Positions 1 to 8,459 of a stretch of 64,000 nucleotides of DNA are shown here, piece by piece (position 1 is the first letter of the stretch; each line of letters opens with the position of its first letter). The translations under genes were made by a program, and so were the position numbers. Source of the DNA: Allobacillus halotolerans (GTDB lineage: Bacteria > Bacillota > Bacilli > Bacillales > Alkalibacillaceae). The DNA lies in assembly GCF_028743495.1 (NCBI RefSeq), contig NZ_CP117968.1. One strand, written 5' to 3'. The notes beneath the pieces are model-generated. The model saw only the letters and a list, made by a program, of their open reading frames with translations, was not told where the DNA came from and searched no databases.

Positions 1-83
<83 letters not shown>

Positions 84-210
84 GTGTTTGATTGGCTTCA
101 TAAAAAATTTCGTTTGTTTCTTTCCCAATCAAATAAGAAAGAAACCGAATTGACTTCAGGCTATTTTGTTTAGTTTTCAAGGTTCGAAATACTTTTGTTG
201 CGTACTACTT

Positions 211-240
211 AATATAGCACAGCTTCATTTGAATTGTCAA
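211..240 (-). promoter_or_regulatory. rRNA operon promoter P2
   Basis: On the minus strand TTGACA (235-240) is separated by 18 bp from TATATT (211-216). This is the promoter nearer the 16S gene and lies about 130 bp upstream of the mature 5' end, as is usual for Bacillus rrn operons. Confidence 0.8.
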
Positions 241-281
241 CAAAAAAGTTGGTATCTCTTGTTTTTTTGACAACAGAATCT

Positions 282-310
282 ATTATACGGATTTAGTCGA
301 TTCATGTCAA
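282..310 (-). promoter_or_regulatory. rRNA operon promoter P1
   Basis: A perfect sigma-A promoter on the minus strand: TTGACA (305-310), 17-bp spacer, TATAAT (282-287). With the promoter at 211-240 it forms the tandem pair typical of Bacillaceae rRNA operons. It begins only 19 bp after the stop codon of the upstream rhodanese gene. Confidence 0.88.
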
Positions 311-328
311 CGGCTTTTTAGAAGTTTT

Positions 329-640
329 TTATTTGGATACGTCTCCGTCCCAATCAAGCATTCCGCCTTGCAGGTTTTTCACATTGTAACCTTGTTCTTC
401 TAATTGTACTCCTGCTCTATTACTTCTTCCGCCAGATCGGCAAACCATTACATATTCTTTGTCTTTAGACAATTCACTAATGCGGGTTGGAATATCTCCT
501 AGTTTAATATGTTTCGCTCCAGGAATAATTCCTTCCGCCACTTCATCATCTTCACGAACATCAATGATTTCTAAATCTGGTCGGTTCATCTCTTGCTTCA
601 ATTGTTCTTTGTTTATTAAGTCGATTTTCTTATCTTCCAT
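329..640 (-). CDS. ytwF: Rhodanese-like domain protein
   Basis: A 103-residue single-domain rhodanese. The active-site loop is CRSGGRS near residue 67, with Cys as the persulfide carrier, preceded by the family motif IIDVRE near residue 25. Such proteins move sulfane sulfur in the cytoplasm; the substrate is not known. The ATG at 640 has an AAGGAGG site 6-7 bases upstream. It sits downstream of leuS in the same orientation, as ytwF does in B. subtilis, but has its own promoter at 674-703. Immediately downstream are the rRNA promoters. The family call is firm; the gene name rests on synteny. Confidence 0.88.
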   Translation of the reverse strand: MEDKKIDLINKEQLKQEMNRPDLEIIDVREDDEVAEGIIPGAKHIKLGDIPTRISELSKDKEYVMVCRSGGRSNRAGVQLEEQGYNVKNLQGGMLDWDGDVSK

Positions 641-673
641 CGAAAGTTCCTCCTTATGACGAAATGTATTCCT

Positions 674-703
674 ATTCTATATCCGAACCCGAGCTCATGT
701 CAA
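674..703 (-). promoter_or_regulatory. Promoter of the rhodanese gene
   Basis: Minus strand TTGACA (698-703), 18-bp spacer, TAGAAT (674-679), about 35 bp upstream of the start codon. It would let the gene be expressed independently of leuS, whose terminator lies just upstream. Confidence 0.65.
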
Positions 704-824
704 TAAAATACCACTTCCAATTTTTACTTCGTTATTCACAGCATCTATAGAAGAGAAATCTCTTCATATTAAATAATCACCCACTGTTCGACCTTTTATA
801 CAAAACAGATTAAAACAAAATAAA

Positions 825-855
825 ACCAGCCAGATCTCAAGCAGACCTGACTGGT
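825..855 (-). terminator. leuS terminator
   Basis: On the minus strand a stem of ACCAGTCAGGTCT paired with a near-complementary arm ends in CTGGTTTTATTTTG, about 10 bp after the leuS stop codon. Confidence 0.8.
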
Positions 856-865
856 AGTATAAAGT

Positions 866-3280
866 TTAATTCGCTACAATATTGACGAGCTTCCCTGGTA
901 CAGCGATGACTTTGCGTACCGTTTTTCCTTCAATCCATTCGTTGATTTTTTCATCAGCTAATGCGATTTTCTCTAGTTCTTCTTTCGTTGCATCTACTGG
1001 CACGGAAACTTTCGACCGAACTTTCCCCATGACTTGAAGTACAATTTCTACTGTATCTTCTGTCAACTTCCTTTCATCATACTCCGGCCATGTCGCATAC
1101 GTAATCGAATCCTCATGTCCGAGCAGTGACCATAGTTCTTCACCTAGATGTGGTGCGATTGGAGAAAGCATTTTGACAAAGCCTTCAACGTAGTTTTTCG
1201 GAATGACTTCAGCTTTGTAGCCTTCATTTACAAAGACCATCAATTGTGAGATTGCTGTATTAAAATGAAGGTTTTCATAATCCTCGGTAACTTTTTTCAC
1301 CGTTTCGTGATAAACCTTATCGAAGTTTTCATTCTCTTCGTCTTTCACAATTTCCTTCAAATTACCATCTTCGTCGACAAAGAGTCGCCAAACGCGATCA
1401 AGGAATCTTCTTGAACCGTCCAAACCATTCGTGCTCCAAGCAACGGATGCATCCAGTGGTCCCATGAACATTTCATAAAGACGTAGCGTATCTGCTCCGT
1501 GAGTATCAATAATATCGTCTGGGTTAACAACATTCCCTTTTGATTTACTCATTTTTTCGTTACCTTCACCTAAGATCATACCTTGGTTAAATAGCTTTTG
1601 GAAAGGTTCTTTTGTAGGGACAACGCCGATATCATATAAGAACTTATGCCAAAAACGAGCGTAAAGTAAATGCAGTACCGCGTGCTCGGCTCCACCGATA
1701 TAAATATCAACTGGAAGCCATTTCTTCATTTTTTCAAAGTCTGCCAATGCATCTTCATTATGAGGATCGATATAACGAAGATAATACCAACAGCTTCCTG
1801 CCCATTGAGGCATTGTGTTCGTTTCTAGACGCCCTTTTTTACCGGTTTCTTTGTCTGTGACTTCTAACCATTCTTTAATATTGGCTAATGGTGATTCCCC
1901 TGTACCTGATGGCTTTACTTCGTCTGTTTCCGGAAGAATTAATGGAAGATCTTCATCATCAAGTGCAGACATCGTTCCGTCTTCCCAGTGTACAATTGGA
2001 ATTGGCTCGCCCCAGTAACGTTGACGACTGAATAGCCAATCACGTAGTCGGTAAGTTGTTTTGCGTGTTCCGATTTTCTTATCTTCCAACCAGGCAATCA
2101 TTTTCTCGATGGCTTCGTCTTTGTTCAAGCCGTTCAAGAAATCAGAGTTCACATGTGGTCCATCGCCAACATATGCTTCTTCCTCTATGTTTCCACCTTC
2201 AACGACTTCGACGATTGGCAGTTCAAATTTCGTTGCAAATTCGTAGTCCCGTTCATCATGCGCAGGAACAGCCATAATGGCCCCCGTTCCGTAAGACATC
2301 AGCACATAATCAGCAATCCAGATCGGCATTTTATCTCCACTCGCCGGATTGATCGCATAAGCACCAGTGAACACACCTGTTTTATCTTTAGCTAAGTCCG
2401 TTCGTTCAAGTTCACTTTTCGCCTGAACTTGATCTTGATATTGTTTAACGGCATCTCTTTGTTCATCCGTTGTAATTTTTTCAACAAGTGGATGTTCTGG
2501 AGAAAACACCGCGTACGTTGCACCGAAAAGGGTATCTGGACGTGTTGTAAAGGCATCAAAACTTTCATCAGTGCCTTCAATTTCAAACGTCAATTCAGCA
2601 CCTTCCGATTTTCCAATCCAGTTTCGTTGCATATCTTTTAAGCTTTCAGGCCAATCCAAATCATCTAGGTCTTCTAATAGACGATCTGCGTATTCGGTAA
2701 TACGTAAAATCCATTGACGCATTGGTTTACGAATGACCGGGTGACCTCCACGTTCACTTTTCCCGTCAATAACCTCTTCATTGGCGAGTACGGTACCTAG
2801 TTCTGGACACCAGTTCACTGGTACTTCATCCATATAAGCTAAGCCTTTTTCATACAATTTCTTAAAGATCCACTGTGTCCATTTATAATAGCTTGGATCT
2901 GTTGTGTTGATCTCACGGTCCCAATCATAGGAAAAACCGAGGGATTTAATTTGACGCTTAAACGTTTGAATATTTTTCTCGGTAAATTCTTTTGGGTCAT
3001 TACCTGTATCAATGGCGTATTGTTCAGCAGGCAAACCAAACGCATCCCATCCCATTGGATGCAACACTTCATACCCTTGCATCCGCTTCATTCGGGAAAG
3101 AATATCGGTTGCTGTGTAGCCTTCCGGGTGACCGACATGAAGTCCTGCCCCCGATGGATAAGGGAACATATCTAACGCATAAAACTTTGGCTTATCTGAG
3201 TTCGTATCTGTTTTAAATGTTTTGTTCTCTTCCCAGAACTGTTGCCACTTTTTCTCAATATCTCGATGATTGTAAGACAC
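866..3280 (-). CDS. leuS: Leucyl-tRNA synthetase
   Basis: An 804-residue class I aminoacyl-tRNA synthetase, normal length for bacterial LeuRS. It charges tRNA-Leu in the cytoplasm. The HIGH signature appears as HVGH at residues 48-51 and KMSKS near residue 577. Between them lie the CP1 editing domain (with TTRPDTLFG near residue 245) and the [10 protein letters not shown] segment. The start is GTG at 3280 behind AAGGAGG. A long leader with a T-box and its own promoter precedes it, so expression should respond to uncharged tRNA-Leu. Identity and start are secure. Confidence 0.98.
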   Translation of the reverse strand: MSYNHRDIEKKWQQFWEENKTFKTDTNSDKPKFYALDMFPYPSGAGLHVGHPEGYTATDILSRMKRMQGYEVLHPMGWDAFGLPAEQYAIDTGNDPKEFTEKNIQTFKRQIKSLGFSYDWDREINTTDPSYYKWTQWIFKKLYEKGLAYMDEVPVNWCPELGTVLANEEVIDGKSERGGHPVIRKPMRQWILRITEYADRLLEDLDDLDWPESLKDMQRNWIGKSEGAELTFEIEGTDESFDAFTTRPDTLFGATYAVFSPEHPLVEKITTDEQRDAVKQYQDQVQAKSELERTDLAKDKTGVFTGAYAINPASGDKMPIWIADYVLMSYGTGAIMAVPAHDERDYEFATKFELPIVEVVEGGNIEEEAYVGDGPHVNSDFLNGLNKDEAIEKMIAWLEDKKIGTRKTTYRLRDWLFSRQRYWGEPIPIVHWEDGTMSALDDEDLPLILPETDEVKPSGTGESPLANIKEWLEVTDKETGKKGRLETNTMPQWAGSCWYYLRYIDPHNEDALADFEKMKKWLPVDIYIGGAEHAVLHLLYARFWHKFLYDIGVVPTKEPFQKLFNQGMILGEGNEKMSKSKGNVVNPDDIIDTHGADTLRLYEMFMGPLDASVAWSTNGLDGSRRFLDRVWRLFVDEDGNLKEIVKDEENENFDKVYHETVKKVTEDYENLHFNTAISQLMVFVNEGYKAEVIPKNYVEGFVKMLSPIAPHLGEELWSLLGHEDSITYATWPEYDERKLTEDTVEIVLQVMGKVRSKVSVPVDATKEELEKIALADEKINEWIEGKTVRKVIAVPGKLVNIVAN

Positions 3281-3324
3281 AATCCTTCCTCCTTCACAAC
3301 TGCTTTTCTTTTATAAAATATAAA

Positions 3325-3560
3325 AACTCCCGTCCAAAAAAATTAGGACGAGAGTTAACACCCGTGGTACCACCCAAATTAGTACGAATCGATCGTACTC
3401 ACTTGATCCTTTAACGCAGGGGACGGCACAAACTACTGTCGAATTAATTTCATCTGTGCAACTAAAAGGGGAGTTCAAAGCAATGCAAGAGCAACTTTCA
3501 CCAACCGCTGCCTCTCTGTAAGCTTGCTATCTGCCTTTACTAGTCCTTTATCATCGTTTC
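3325..3560 (-). promoter_or_regulatory. T-box leader of leuS (leucine-responsive)
   Basis: On the minus strand the T-box core GGGTGGTACCACG lies near 3364-3377, followed by a terminator hairpin with arms at 3325-3334 and 3346-3355 and a T-rich tail. Upstream, the specifier region reads GAACTC; the CTC triplet at 3471-3473 is a leucine codon, as expected for leuS. Uncharged tRNA-Leu pairing with CUC and with the T-box bulge would favour the antiterminator. Confidence 0.93.
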
Positions 3561-3578
3561 GTTTCTTATTTACTGTTG

Positions 3579-3607
3579 ATTTTATGTAAGCCCCACGCTT
3601 TTGTCAA
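3579..3607 (-). promoter_or_regulatory. leuS promoter
   Basis: Minus strand TTGACA (3602-3607), 17-bp spacer, TAAAAT (3579-3584), placed just upstream of the T-box leader. Confidence 0.8.
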
Positions 3608-3621
3608 GACTTATCAATACC

Positions 3622-4101
3622 TTAACGTAAATCCTTCATATACCAGGCATCCATCGTAAAGTGGGATGACTGACCATACGGCTGATCGAGTTGATCAAAA
3701 CCAAACCAATCATATAACCGGTTTGCCGCTTCTAGTTTTGTTGATGTTTCCAAATAGCAATAGTCATAATGCTTTTTAGCAAACTCAAGGGCGACATTCA
3801 CCAATTTCACAGCTAAACCTTGACCTTGAAATTCTGGTTTTACATAGAGCTTTTGAAGCTCGCAAACTTGTTGTTCACGGTCGAACGCTGCAATCCCTAC
3901 GCCACCAACAACCTCACCCGCTTCATTCACCGCAACCCAATAGCTGGCACATTCTTCTTGTTCGTAAAATTGTGCAAGCTCACCCAATTGCGGATCAAAA
4001 TAGGCCGTACCGGGAATATCTAACTTAAATGATTCCAAGGAACGCTTGATAATTTCCGCCATTGCTTGATTGTCTTTTACTTCGATTTCACGAATTTCCA
4101 T
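3622..4101 (-). CDS. GNAT family N-acetyltransferase
   Basis: About 159 residues with the GNAT fold pattern. The acetyl-CoA binding motif A is visible as LYVKPEFQGQGLAVKLV near residue 93 (Q/RxxGxG/A form), preceded by the VVGGVGIAAF strand. The substrate cannot be read from sequence. The GTG four codons upstream lies inside the AAAGGTGG ribosome binding site, so ATG at 4101 is the better start. It ends 15 bp before the leuS promoter and reads in the same direction. Its upstream neighbour 4123-4416 is only 21 bp away, so the two are probably co-transcribed. Confidence 0.85.
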   Translation of the reverse strand: MEIREIEVKDNQAMAEIIKRSLESFKLDIPGTAYFDPQLGELAQFYEQEECASYWVAVNEAGEVVGGVGIAAFDREQQVCELQKLYVKPEFQGQGLAVKLVNVALEFAKKHYDYCYLETSTKLEAANRLYDWFGFDQLDQPYGQSSHFTMDAWYMKDLR

Positions 4102-4122
4102 GATCTGATCCACCTTTATTTT

Positions 4123-4416
4123 CTATAGTAACCCAATAATAATGGGGATTATCATAAAGATAACCGCACTAAAGACTAGCAAATAAGTAACGGACTTAGG
4201 AAGCTTCACATTTTTACTTCCTTGGTACCATCCAGTAAATTGCAACTTATTCCGATATAAAACAAATACCAACAATAAAATTGCTATTGCTCCAAGCCAC
4301 TTTAGCTCAATCGTCTGATCAATGGATGCATATATTTCATTCAATAAAAACCAACCAAGACCACCAAGCAAAAACATGATCGCTGTTATTCGGAATAATT
4401 CCAGTCCGAATCGCAT
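4123..4416 (-). CDS. Small integral membrane protein, unknown function
   Basis: A 97-residue protein with three hydrophobic segments (about residues 8-27, 42-58 and 76-96) and a short basic loop KNVKLPKS before the last one. The reading frame extends 7 codons further, but AGGAGG sits 7 bases before the ATG at 4416, which decides the start. I do not recognise the family. It is divergent from mnmM, with about 86 bp between start codons, and is likely co-transcribed with the acetyltransferase downstream. Confidence 0.75.
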   Translation of the reverse strand: MRFGLELFRITAIMFLLGGLGWFLLNEIYASIDQTIELKWLGAIAILLLVFVLYRNKLQFTGWYQGSKNVKLPKSVTYLLVFSAVIFMIIPIIIGLL

Positions 4417-4502
4417 ATATCTTCCTCCTCGTCTCAAGTCTATTTAGAAGTTATAATAGAAGAAACATAAACATCGAAGACTTTAGATTGGAGAGAATCA
4501 TT

Positions 4503-5066
4503 ATGTTATCCATTATTCCATTTATTCATCAACTATTTACTGATACTATCCATGAAGGGGACATCGTCGTTGACGCAACGCTCGGAAACGGACACGACAG
4601 TTTAGTGCTTAGTAAACTCGTCGGAGACAATGGAAAAGTTTTCGCTTTCGATATTCAACAAGAAGCGATTGACCAAGCAAAACAACGATTCTCAGAAAAC
4701 AACCGTCATAACATTTATACCTTCTTAAAAGGCCATGAATTAGCAACCGATATTCTCGATGAACATACAATTGACGAAATTGATGGAGCAATTTTCAACC
4801 TCGGCTATCTACCAGGAAGCGACCAGCAAATAACGACGACAGAAACAACGACGATTCAGGCCATTGAACGACTGCTCGATCGATTAAAATCAGGTGGCCA
4901 TATTGGCATCGTCATTTATCCTGGACACCCAGAAGGTAGACAAGAAAAAGAGGCAGTCATGGATTATCTCCGTAATCTTTCATCGAAAATAGCAGACGTC
5001 GCCAAATACGAAATGGTTAACCGAAGTGAACGGGCACCTTTCGCGGTCGTCATTCAAAAAAAGTGA
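4503..5066 (+). CDS. mnmM: tRNA (mnm5s2U34) methyltransferase MnmM (YtqB family)
   Basis: A 187-residue class I SAM-dependent methyltransferase of the YtqB family. In B. subtilis this family methylates 5-aminomethyl-2-thiouridine at the wobble position of tRNA. The SAM-binding motif is VDATLGNGHDS near residue 27, followed by the acidic AFDIQQEAI strand end. The catalytic-region NLGYLPG occurs near residue 98. The open frame begins at a TTG at 4488, but GGAG precedes ATG 4503. It faces ytpB tail to tail, with 3 bp between stops, matching the B. subtilis ytqB-ytpB arrangement. Confidence 0.9.
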   Translation: MLSIIPFIHQLFTDTIHEGDIVVDATLGNGHDSLVLSKLVGDNGKVFAFDIQQEAIDQAKQRFSENNRHNIYTFLKGHELATDILDEHTIDEIDGAIFNLGYLPGSDQQITTTETTTIQAIERLLDRLKSGGHIGIVIYPGHPEGRQEKEAVMDYLRNLSSKIADVAKYEMVNRSERAPFAVVIQKK

Positions 5067-5069
5067 CGA

Positions 5070-6131
5070 CTAGCGCCGTTTCCACTTCCTGTACATTTTT
5101 CCGTTCCAATAGACTAAGCTTGCACGCCAGCCCGTTGCCTTGACCAATGATTGGACTTTGCCTCGCTCATACGGCAATTCATTTGCTTTACGGTCCGATA
5201 AATAGAGTCCAATCAGTCCATCGACAATTAAGCGATGGAACCTTTGGTCAGGGAGTCCCTTAGTCTCCACTTTAGCCCTCTCAATAAACGCATTCATACG
5301 AGAGAACAGCTGTTCATCCGCTTCATAATAAAAACAAAAATTCAAATCCCCTTCTTCTCGGTCCTCTTCTTGATCAATGAAGTAATCAAGCATGATATGT
5401 AGACCTTGAACATAAGGGAAATAGCTTGAAAAGACTTCCTCTGCGACATTTATACCGTTCAGCCCATAGGATATAATACAGAATATGCCGAGCGTTGACC
5501 CACTCGCAGCGGAAAATTCATACCACGACAAATCATCCGGCTCATATTCTTCTTCGTACCAGCTTTCCAAACGAGGTACTCGCTCCTCCTTTTTTACATG
5601 TTTATGTACTTGAAGGTCAATATATAAAGAAGCGAGCCGCTCCAATGATGGGTAAAGCTCTTCATAATTCGGAATTTGCTGGATGATCTCTTGGCATGCG
5701 TCAACCAATGCTTGTAAATAACCACCATCATCCTGTTCTTCACGCATTGCGTAAAAGTTTGTCTGTTCACCTGAAGTCCTCACCGGTTGCAACGCTTCTT
5801 GCATAGATACATGAAGTTGACGAAAATCTTGGGGATCGAGCGAGGTGCTTCGGTCACACAGATTATCCAAATAATCACTGATTGTTTGATAAGCAACAAT
5901 AAAACGAATCGCGAGCTTCCAATCTTCATGAGCAAGTGTTGCGTAAATCGAACCACCTTCACAATGAAACGTTTTTGATTCAATACTGTTTAATGCTTGT
6001 GTTCGTAATTCTTCATTCGGAATAGCACGCGCTTTCTCTTTCCACTCTTCCAAACGGCGATTGACCTCTGGAAAAATATCAAAATAAGAAGATCGGATGA
6101 CATCAAAAATTGATGTCGGCACTTTCGGCAT
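5070..6131 (-). CDS. ytpB: Tetraprenyl-beta-curcumene synthase (YtpB family, DUF2600)
   Basis: A 353-residue protein of the YtpB/DUF2600 family. In B. subtilis this is the large terpene synthase that cyclises C35 heptaprenyl diphosphate to tetraprenyl-beta-curcumene, a step towards sesquarterpenes. Acidic clusters that may bind magnesium include SDYLDNLCD (near 90) and MLDYFIDQEED (near 245). Length and the FHCEGGSIYA segment fit the family. The six extra upstream codons are rejected because GGAGG stands before the ATG at 6131. It is followed by ytpA upstream and mnmM downstream, the conserved order. Confidence 0.92.
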   Translation of the reverse strand: MPKVPTSIFDVIRSSYFDIFPEVNRRLEEWKEKARAIPNEELRTQALNSIESKTFHCEGGSIYATLAHEDWKLAIRFIVAYQTISDYLDNLCDRSTSLDPQDFRQLHVSMQEALQPVRTSGEQTNFYAMREEQDDGGYLQALVDACQEIIQQIPNYEELYPSLERLASLYIDLQVHKHVKKEERVPRLESWYEEEYEPDDLSWYEFSAASGSTLGIFCIISYGLNGINVAEEVFSSYFPYVQGLHIMLDYFIDQEEDREEGDLNFCFYYEADEQLFSRMNAFIERAKVETKGLPDQRFHRLIVDGLIGLYLSDRKANELPYERGKVQSLVKATGWRASLVYWNGKMYRKWKRR

Positions 6132-6172
6132 GTTGATTCCTCCATTCAATGGCGCAATGTTTCTTATGATGT

Positions 6173-6964
6173 TTAGTGTGTCTGCTTTCGTTTTCCTTCA
6201 ATAAATTGAACGATTTCTCGCATGACCTCTTCCCGTTCGGGTTCATTCAATAATTCATGGTATAACTCATCATATACATGGATGGACTTCTCATTAACCT
6301 TAATTTTATTAAACCAATTGATGCTGACATCCTTATCGACTAGGTGATCGACCCCACTTTGGAGCATCAATGTCGGGATGTTTTTATAGTTATTGACATC
6401 TTTATTGGCTTTTTCAGCCGCCTTTTGAAATTCCAAAAACCAACGGATGGAAACCTTCCTCAAGAATAATGGATCATCTTCATCCTTGGCGACGAATTCC
6501 TCATTTCGAGTTGCGACAGAAGATTTGATTCCTGTTTTAACGCGTAAGCTTGGATAGATCGGATTCACTAAACTGGCGATCGCACGCAGTACCTTATTCG
6601 GTCCAGAAGTAATCCCGACTGCAGGAGAAGATAGAATGACTCCATCAAGGGGGATGTTCATCGTTTGTACAAAACGAATGGAAATTAAACCGCCCATACT
6701 GTGTCCGAATAGAAATATAGGTAATTCATATGACTTCGCATGGTTAACCCACGTTTTTACCGTGTCGAGGTATTGTTGAAATGAACGAATATGGCCTCGT
6801 TTTGTTGGAATATTTTCGCCTTGACCAGGTAAATCACCATAAACAACATGATAATCATGTGAAATCAATTGCTCAACTACCCAATCATACCGACCAGAAT
6901 GCTCGAATGCTCCGTGGACGATGACGATGACAGCCTTCGCATTTTTGGCTTCTCGAATTTTCAC
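6173..6964 (-). CDS. ytpA: Alpha/beta hydrolase, lysophospholipase (YtpA family)
   Basis: A 263-residue serine hydrolase of the Hydrolase_4 (monoacylglycerol lipase-like) type. The nucleophile elbow is GHSMGG near residue 91 and the oxyanion region HGAFEHSGRYD lies near residue 18. The likely acid is the Asp in SGVDHLVD (near 212) and the His is in the ELYHELLNE segment (near 240). B. subtilis YtpA is a phospholipase implicated in making the lysophospholipid antibiotic bacilysocin. The start is GTG at 6964 behind AAGGAGGT. It is 41 bp upstream of ytpB and likely in one transcript. Confidence 0.9.
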   Translation of the reverse strand: MKIREAKNAKAVIVIVHGAFEHSGRYDWVVEQLISHDYHVVYGDLPGQGENIPTKRGHIRSFQQYLDTVKTWVNHAKSYELPIFLFGHSMGGLISIRFVQTMNIPLDGVILSSPAVGITSGPNKVLRAIASLVNPIYPSLRVKTGIKSSVATRNEEFVAKDEDDPLFLRKVSIRWFLEFQKAAEKANKDVNNYKNIPTLMLQSGVDHLVDKDVSINWFNKIKVNEKSIHVYDELYHELLNEPEREEVMREIVQFIEGKRKQTH

Positions 6965-7045
6965 TGTTACCTGACCTCCTTAAACTGCATACACTCGTTG
7001 TTTTGTTATAATAATCATAGCATAGAAAAGAAAGGAAGGAATAAT

Positions 7046-7564
7046 ATGATACTCCCTTATAAAGATTTTTACCCTGAAATTGACGAGACTGCTTTTGTCG
7101 CTGAAGATGCCGTTATTTCCGGTGACGTGAAAATCGGCAAAAACGCAAGCATCTGGTATAAAACGGTGATCCGCGGAGATGTCGCACCAACAGTCATTGG
7201 AAATGATGTGAATATACAGGATCAATCGTTACTCCATCAAAGCCCGAATAATCCACTGATTATCGAAGACGGCGTAACGGTCGGACACCAAGTGATGCTG
7301 CATTCTGCAATCGTTCGCAAAAATGCACTAATTGGAATGGGTTCGACCGTTTTGGATGGTGCTGAAATCGGGGAAGGAGCATTTATTGGTGCTGGAAGTC
7401 TAGTCACACCCGGCAAAGTAATCCCTCCAAACACGATGGCGTTCGGCCGACCTGCCAAAGTGATTCGCGAGATTAATGAAGAAGATTTAAAAGAAATGGA
7501 CCGCGTCAGAAAAAGTTATGTTGAAAAGGGACAGGTGTACAAGAAGATTCAGGAAGAAGGTTGA
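7046..7564 (+). CDS. ytoA: Gamma-class carbonic anhydrase-like hexapeptide protein
   Basis: A 172-residue left-handed beta-helix protein of the YtoA/YrdA/PaaY group of the gamma-carbonic anhydrase family. Hexapeptide repeats run from about residue 16 to 150 (for example VISGDVKIGKNASIW). Three candidate metal-ligand histidines are in LLHQSP, VGHQVM and MLHSAI. Enzyme activity in this subgroup is often unproven. The frame is open further upstream, but AAGGAAGG just before ATG 7046 sets the start. It is divergent from ytpA, as in B. subtilis. Confidence 0.9.
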   Translation: MILPYKDFYPEIDETAFVAEDAVISGDVKIGKNASIWYKTVIRGDVAPTVIGNDVNIQDQSLLHQSPNNPLIIEDGVTVGHQVMLHSAIVRKNALIGMGSTVLDGAEIGEGAFIGAGSLVTPGKVIPPNTMAFGRPAKVIREINEEDLKEMDRVRKSYVEKGQVYKKIQEEG

Positions 7565-7582
7565 TGAGCGCGCTTTCGTTTT

Positions 7583-8078
7583 CTCGTAGCTGGGCGCATA
7601 TTTTTCTGAGTTGGGCGCATAAATCCGTTCGAGCGGCACATATTTTCTTGATCCGGGACCATATATCCAAAGTAAGGGCACATATCACGTAATGGAGGGC
7701 GCATATTTCCTACACTTGGGTGCATATCCACCTACGTCATCCAGCGGCAGATATTTCTCGTAGCTGGGCGCATATTTCTCTCGGTCGGGCTCATAAATCC
7801 GGCCGGGCGGCACATATTTCCTTGATCTGGGACCATATATCCGAAGTGAGGGCTCATATCACGTAATGGAGGGCGCATTTTCCCCTCACTTGGGTGCATA
7901 TCCACCTACGTCATCCAGAGGCAGATATTTCTCGTAGCTGGGCGCATATTTCTCTCGGTCGGGCTCATAAATCCGGCCGGGCGGCACATATTTCCTTGAT
8001 CTGGGACCATATATCCGAAGTGAGGGCTCATATCACGTAATGGAGGGCGCATTTTCCCCTCACTTGGGTGCATATCCT
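7583..8078. repeat. 174-bp tandem repeat made of about 21-bp GGGCGCATAT units
   Basis: Copies start at 7583, 7757 and 7931 (each at CTCGTAGCTGGGCGCAT), giving a 174-bp period and about 2.85 copies. Copies 2 and 3 are nearly identical; copy 1 is more diverged. Each contains eight shorter units with a GGGCnCATAT-like core spaced about 21-22 bp. The complement, TATGCGCCC, is the same core seen at 19397-19720 and 22130-22305 in the other orientation. Short reading frames across it (repeating KYAP-like residues) are a by-product of the period and I do not call them genes. Confidence 0.9.
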
Positions 8079-8124
8079 ATTAAAACTTCCAGATTGATTG
8101 AAAGTAATCTCCCAAAATAAGCAA

Positions 8125-8150
8125 ACCTCGTCGGAAAGGGCGAGGTTTTT
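8125..8150 (+). terminator. Terminator on the ytoA side
   Basis: AACCTCG and CGAGGTT form a stem followed by TTTTT on the plus strand. It lies after the repeat block that follows ytoA. Confidence 0.6.
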
Positions 8151-8157
8151 CTACAAA

Positions 8158-8187
8158 CAAAAAAGCGCCGCATTGTGCGACGCTTTT
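8158..8187 (-). terminator. tatA operon terminator
   Basis: AAAAAGCGTCGC and GCGGCGCTTTTTT form a stem-loop with a T-run on the minus strand, 15 bp after the tatA stop. The arms also carry a T-run on the plus strand, so it may work in both directions. Confidence 0.85.
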
Positions 8188-8201
8188 TCCTCAAACTTCT
8201 A

Positions 8202-8408
8202 TTATTTCTCGCTAACTTGATCCTGATGTTCATTTTTCTGATCCGTTTTTTTCGAATCATCTGACATCAGTTCAGTTGTAGATTGTTTAAATTCCTTCAA
8301 TGCTTGACCGGTTGCTTTTCCAATTTCAGGTAGCTTTTTAGGTCCAAAGATAATAAGCGCTAATATAATGATGAGTATTAGGCCCGGAATTCCGATCGAA
8401 CTTAACAA
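8202..8408 (-). CDS. tatA: Sec-independent protein translocase TatA
   Basis: A 68-residue TatA/E protein: a short N-terminus, one membrane helix (about residues 6-21), the hinge [10 protein letters not shown], then an amphipathic helix and a charged tail. It forms the pore of the twin-arginine translocase. The start is TTG at 8408 with GGAGGTG 10 bases upstream. It is the last gene of an operon with an oxidoreductase whose partner subunit has a twin-arginine signal, so it probably serves export of that enzyme. No tatC is present in the window. Confidence 0.93.
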   Translation of the reverse strand: MLSSIGIPGLILIIILALIIFGPKKLPEIGKATGQALKEFKQSTTELMSDDSKKTDQKNEHQDQVSEK

Positions 8409-8459
8409 CAGTATTCACCTCCAGAGGATTAGCCTTTTCGTTTTTATTACCGGTCCTGT

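Noticed and set aside
7487..7731. Overlapping minus-strand frames with KYAP-like repeats
   Set aside because: Three overlapping frames in the periodic repeat, no ribosome binding site, explained by the DNA period.
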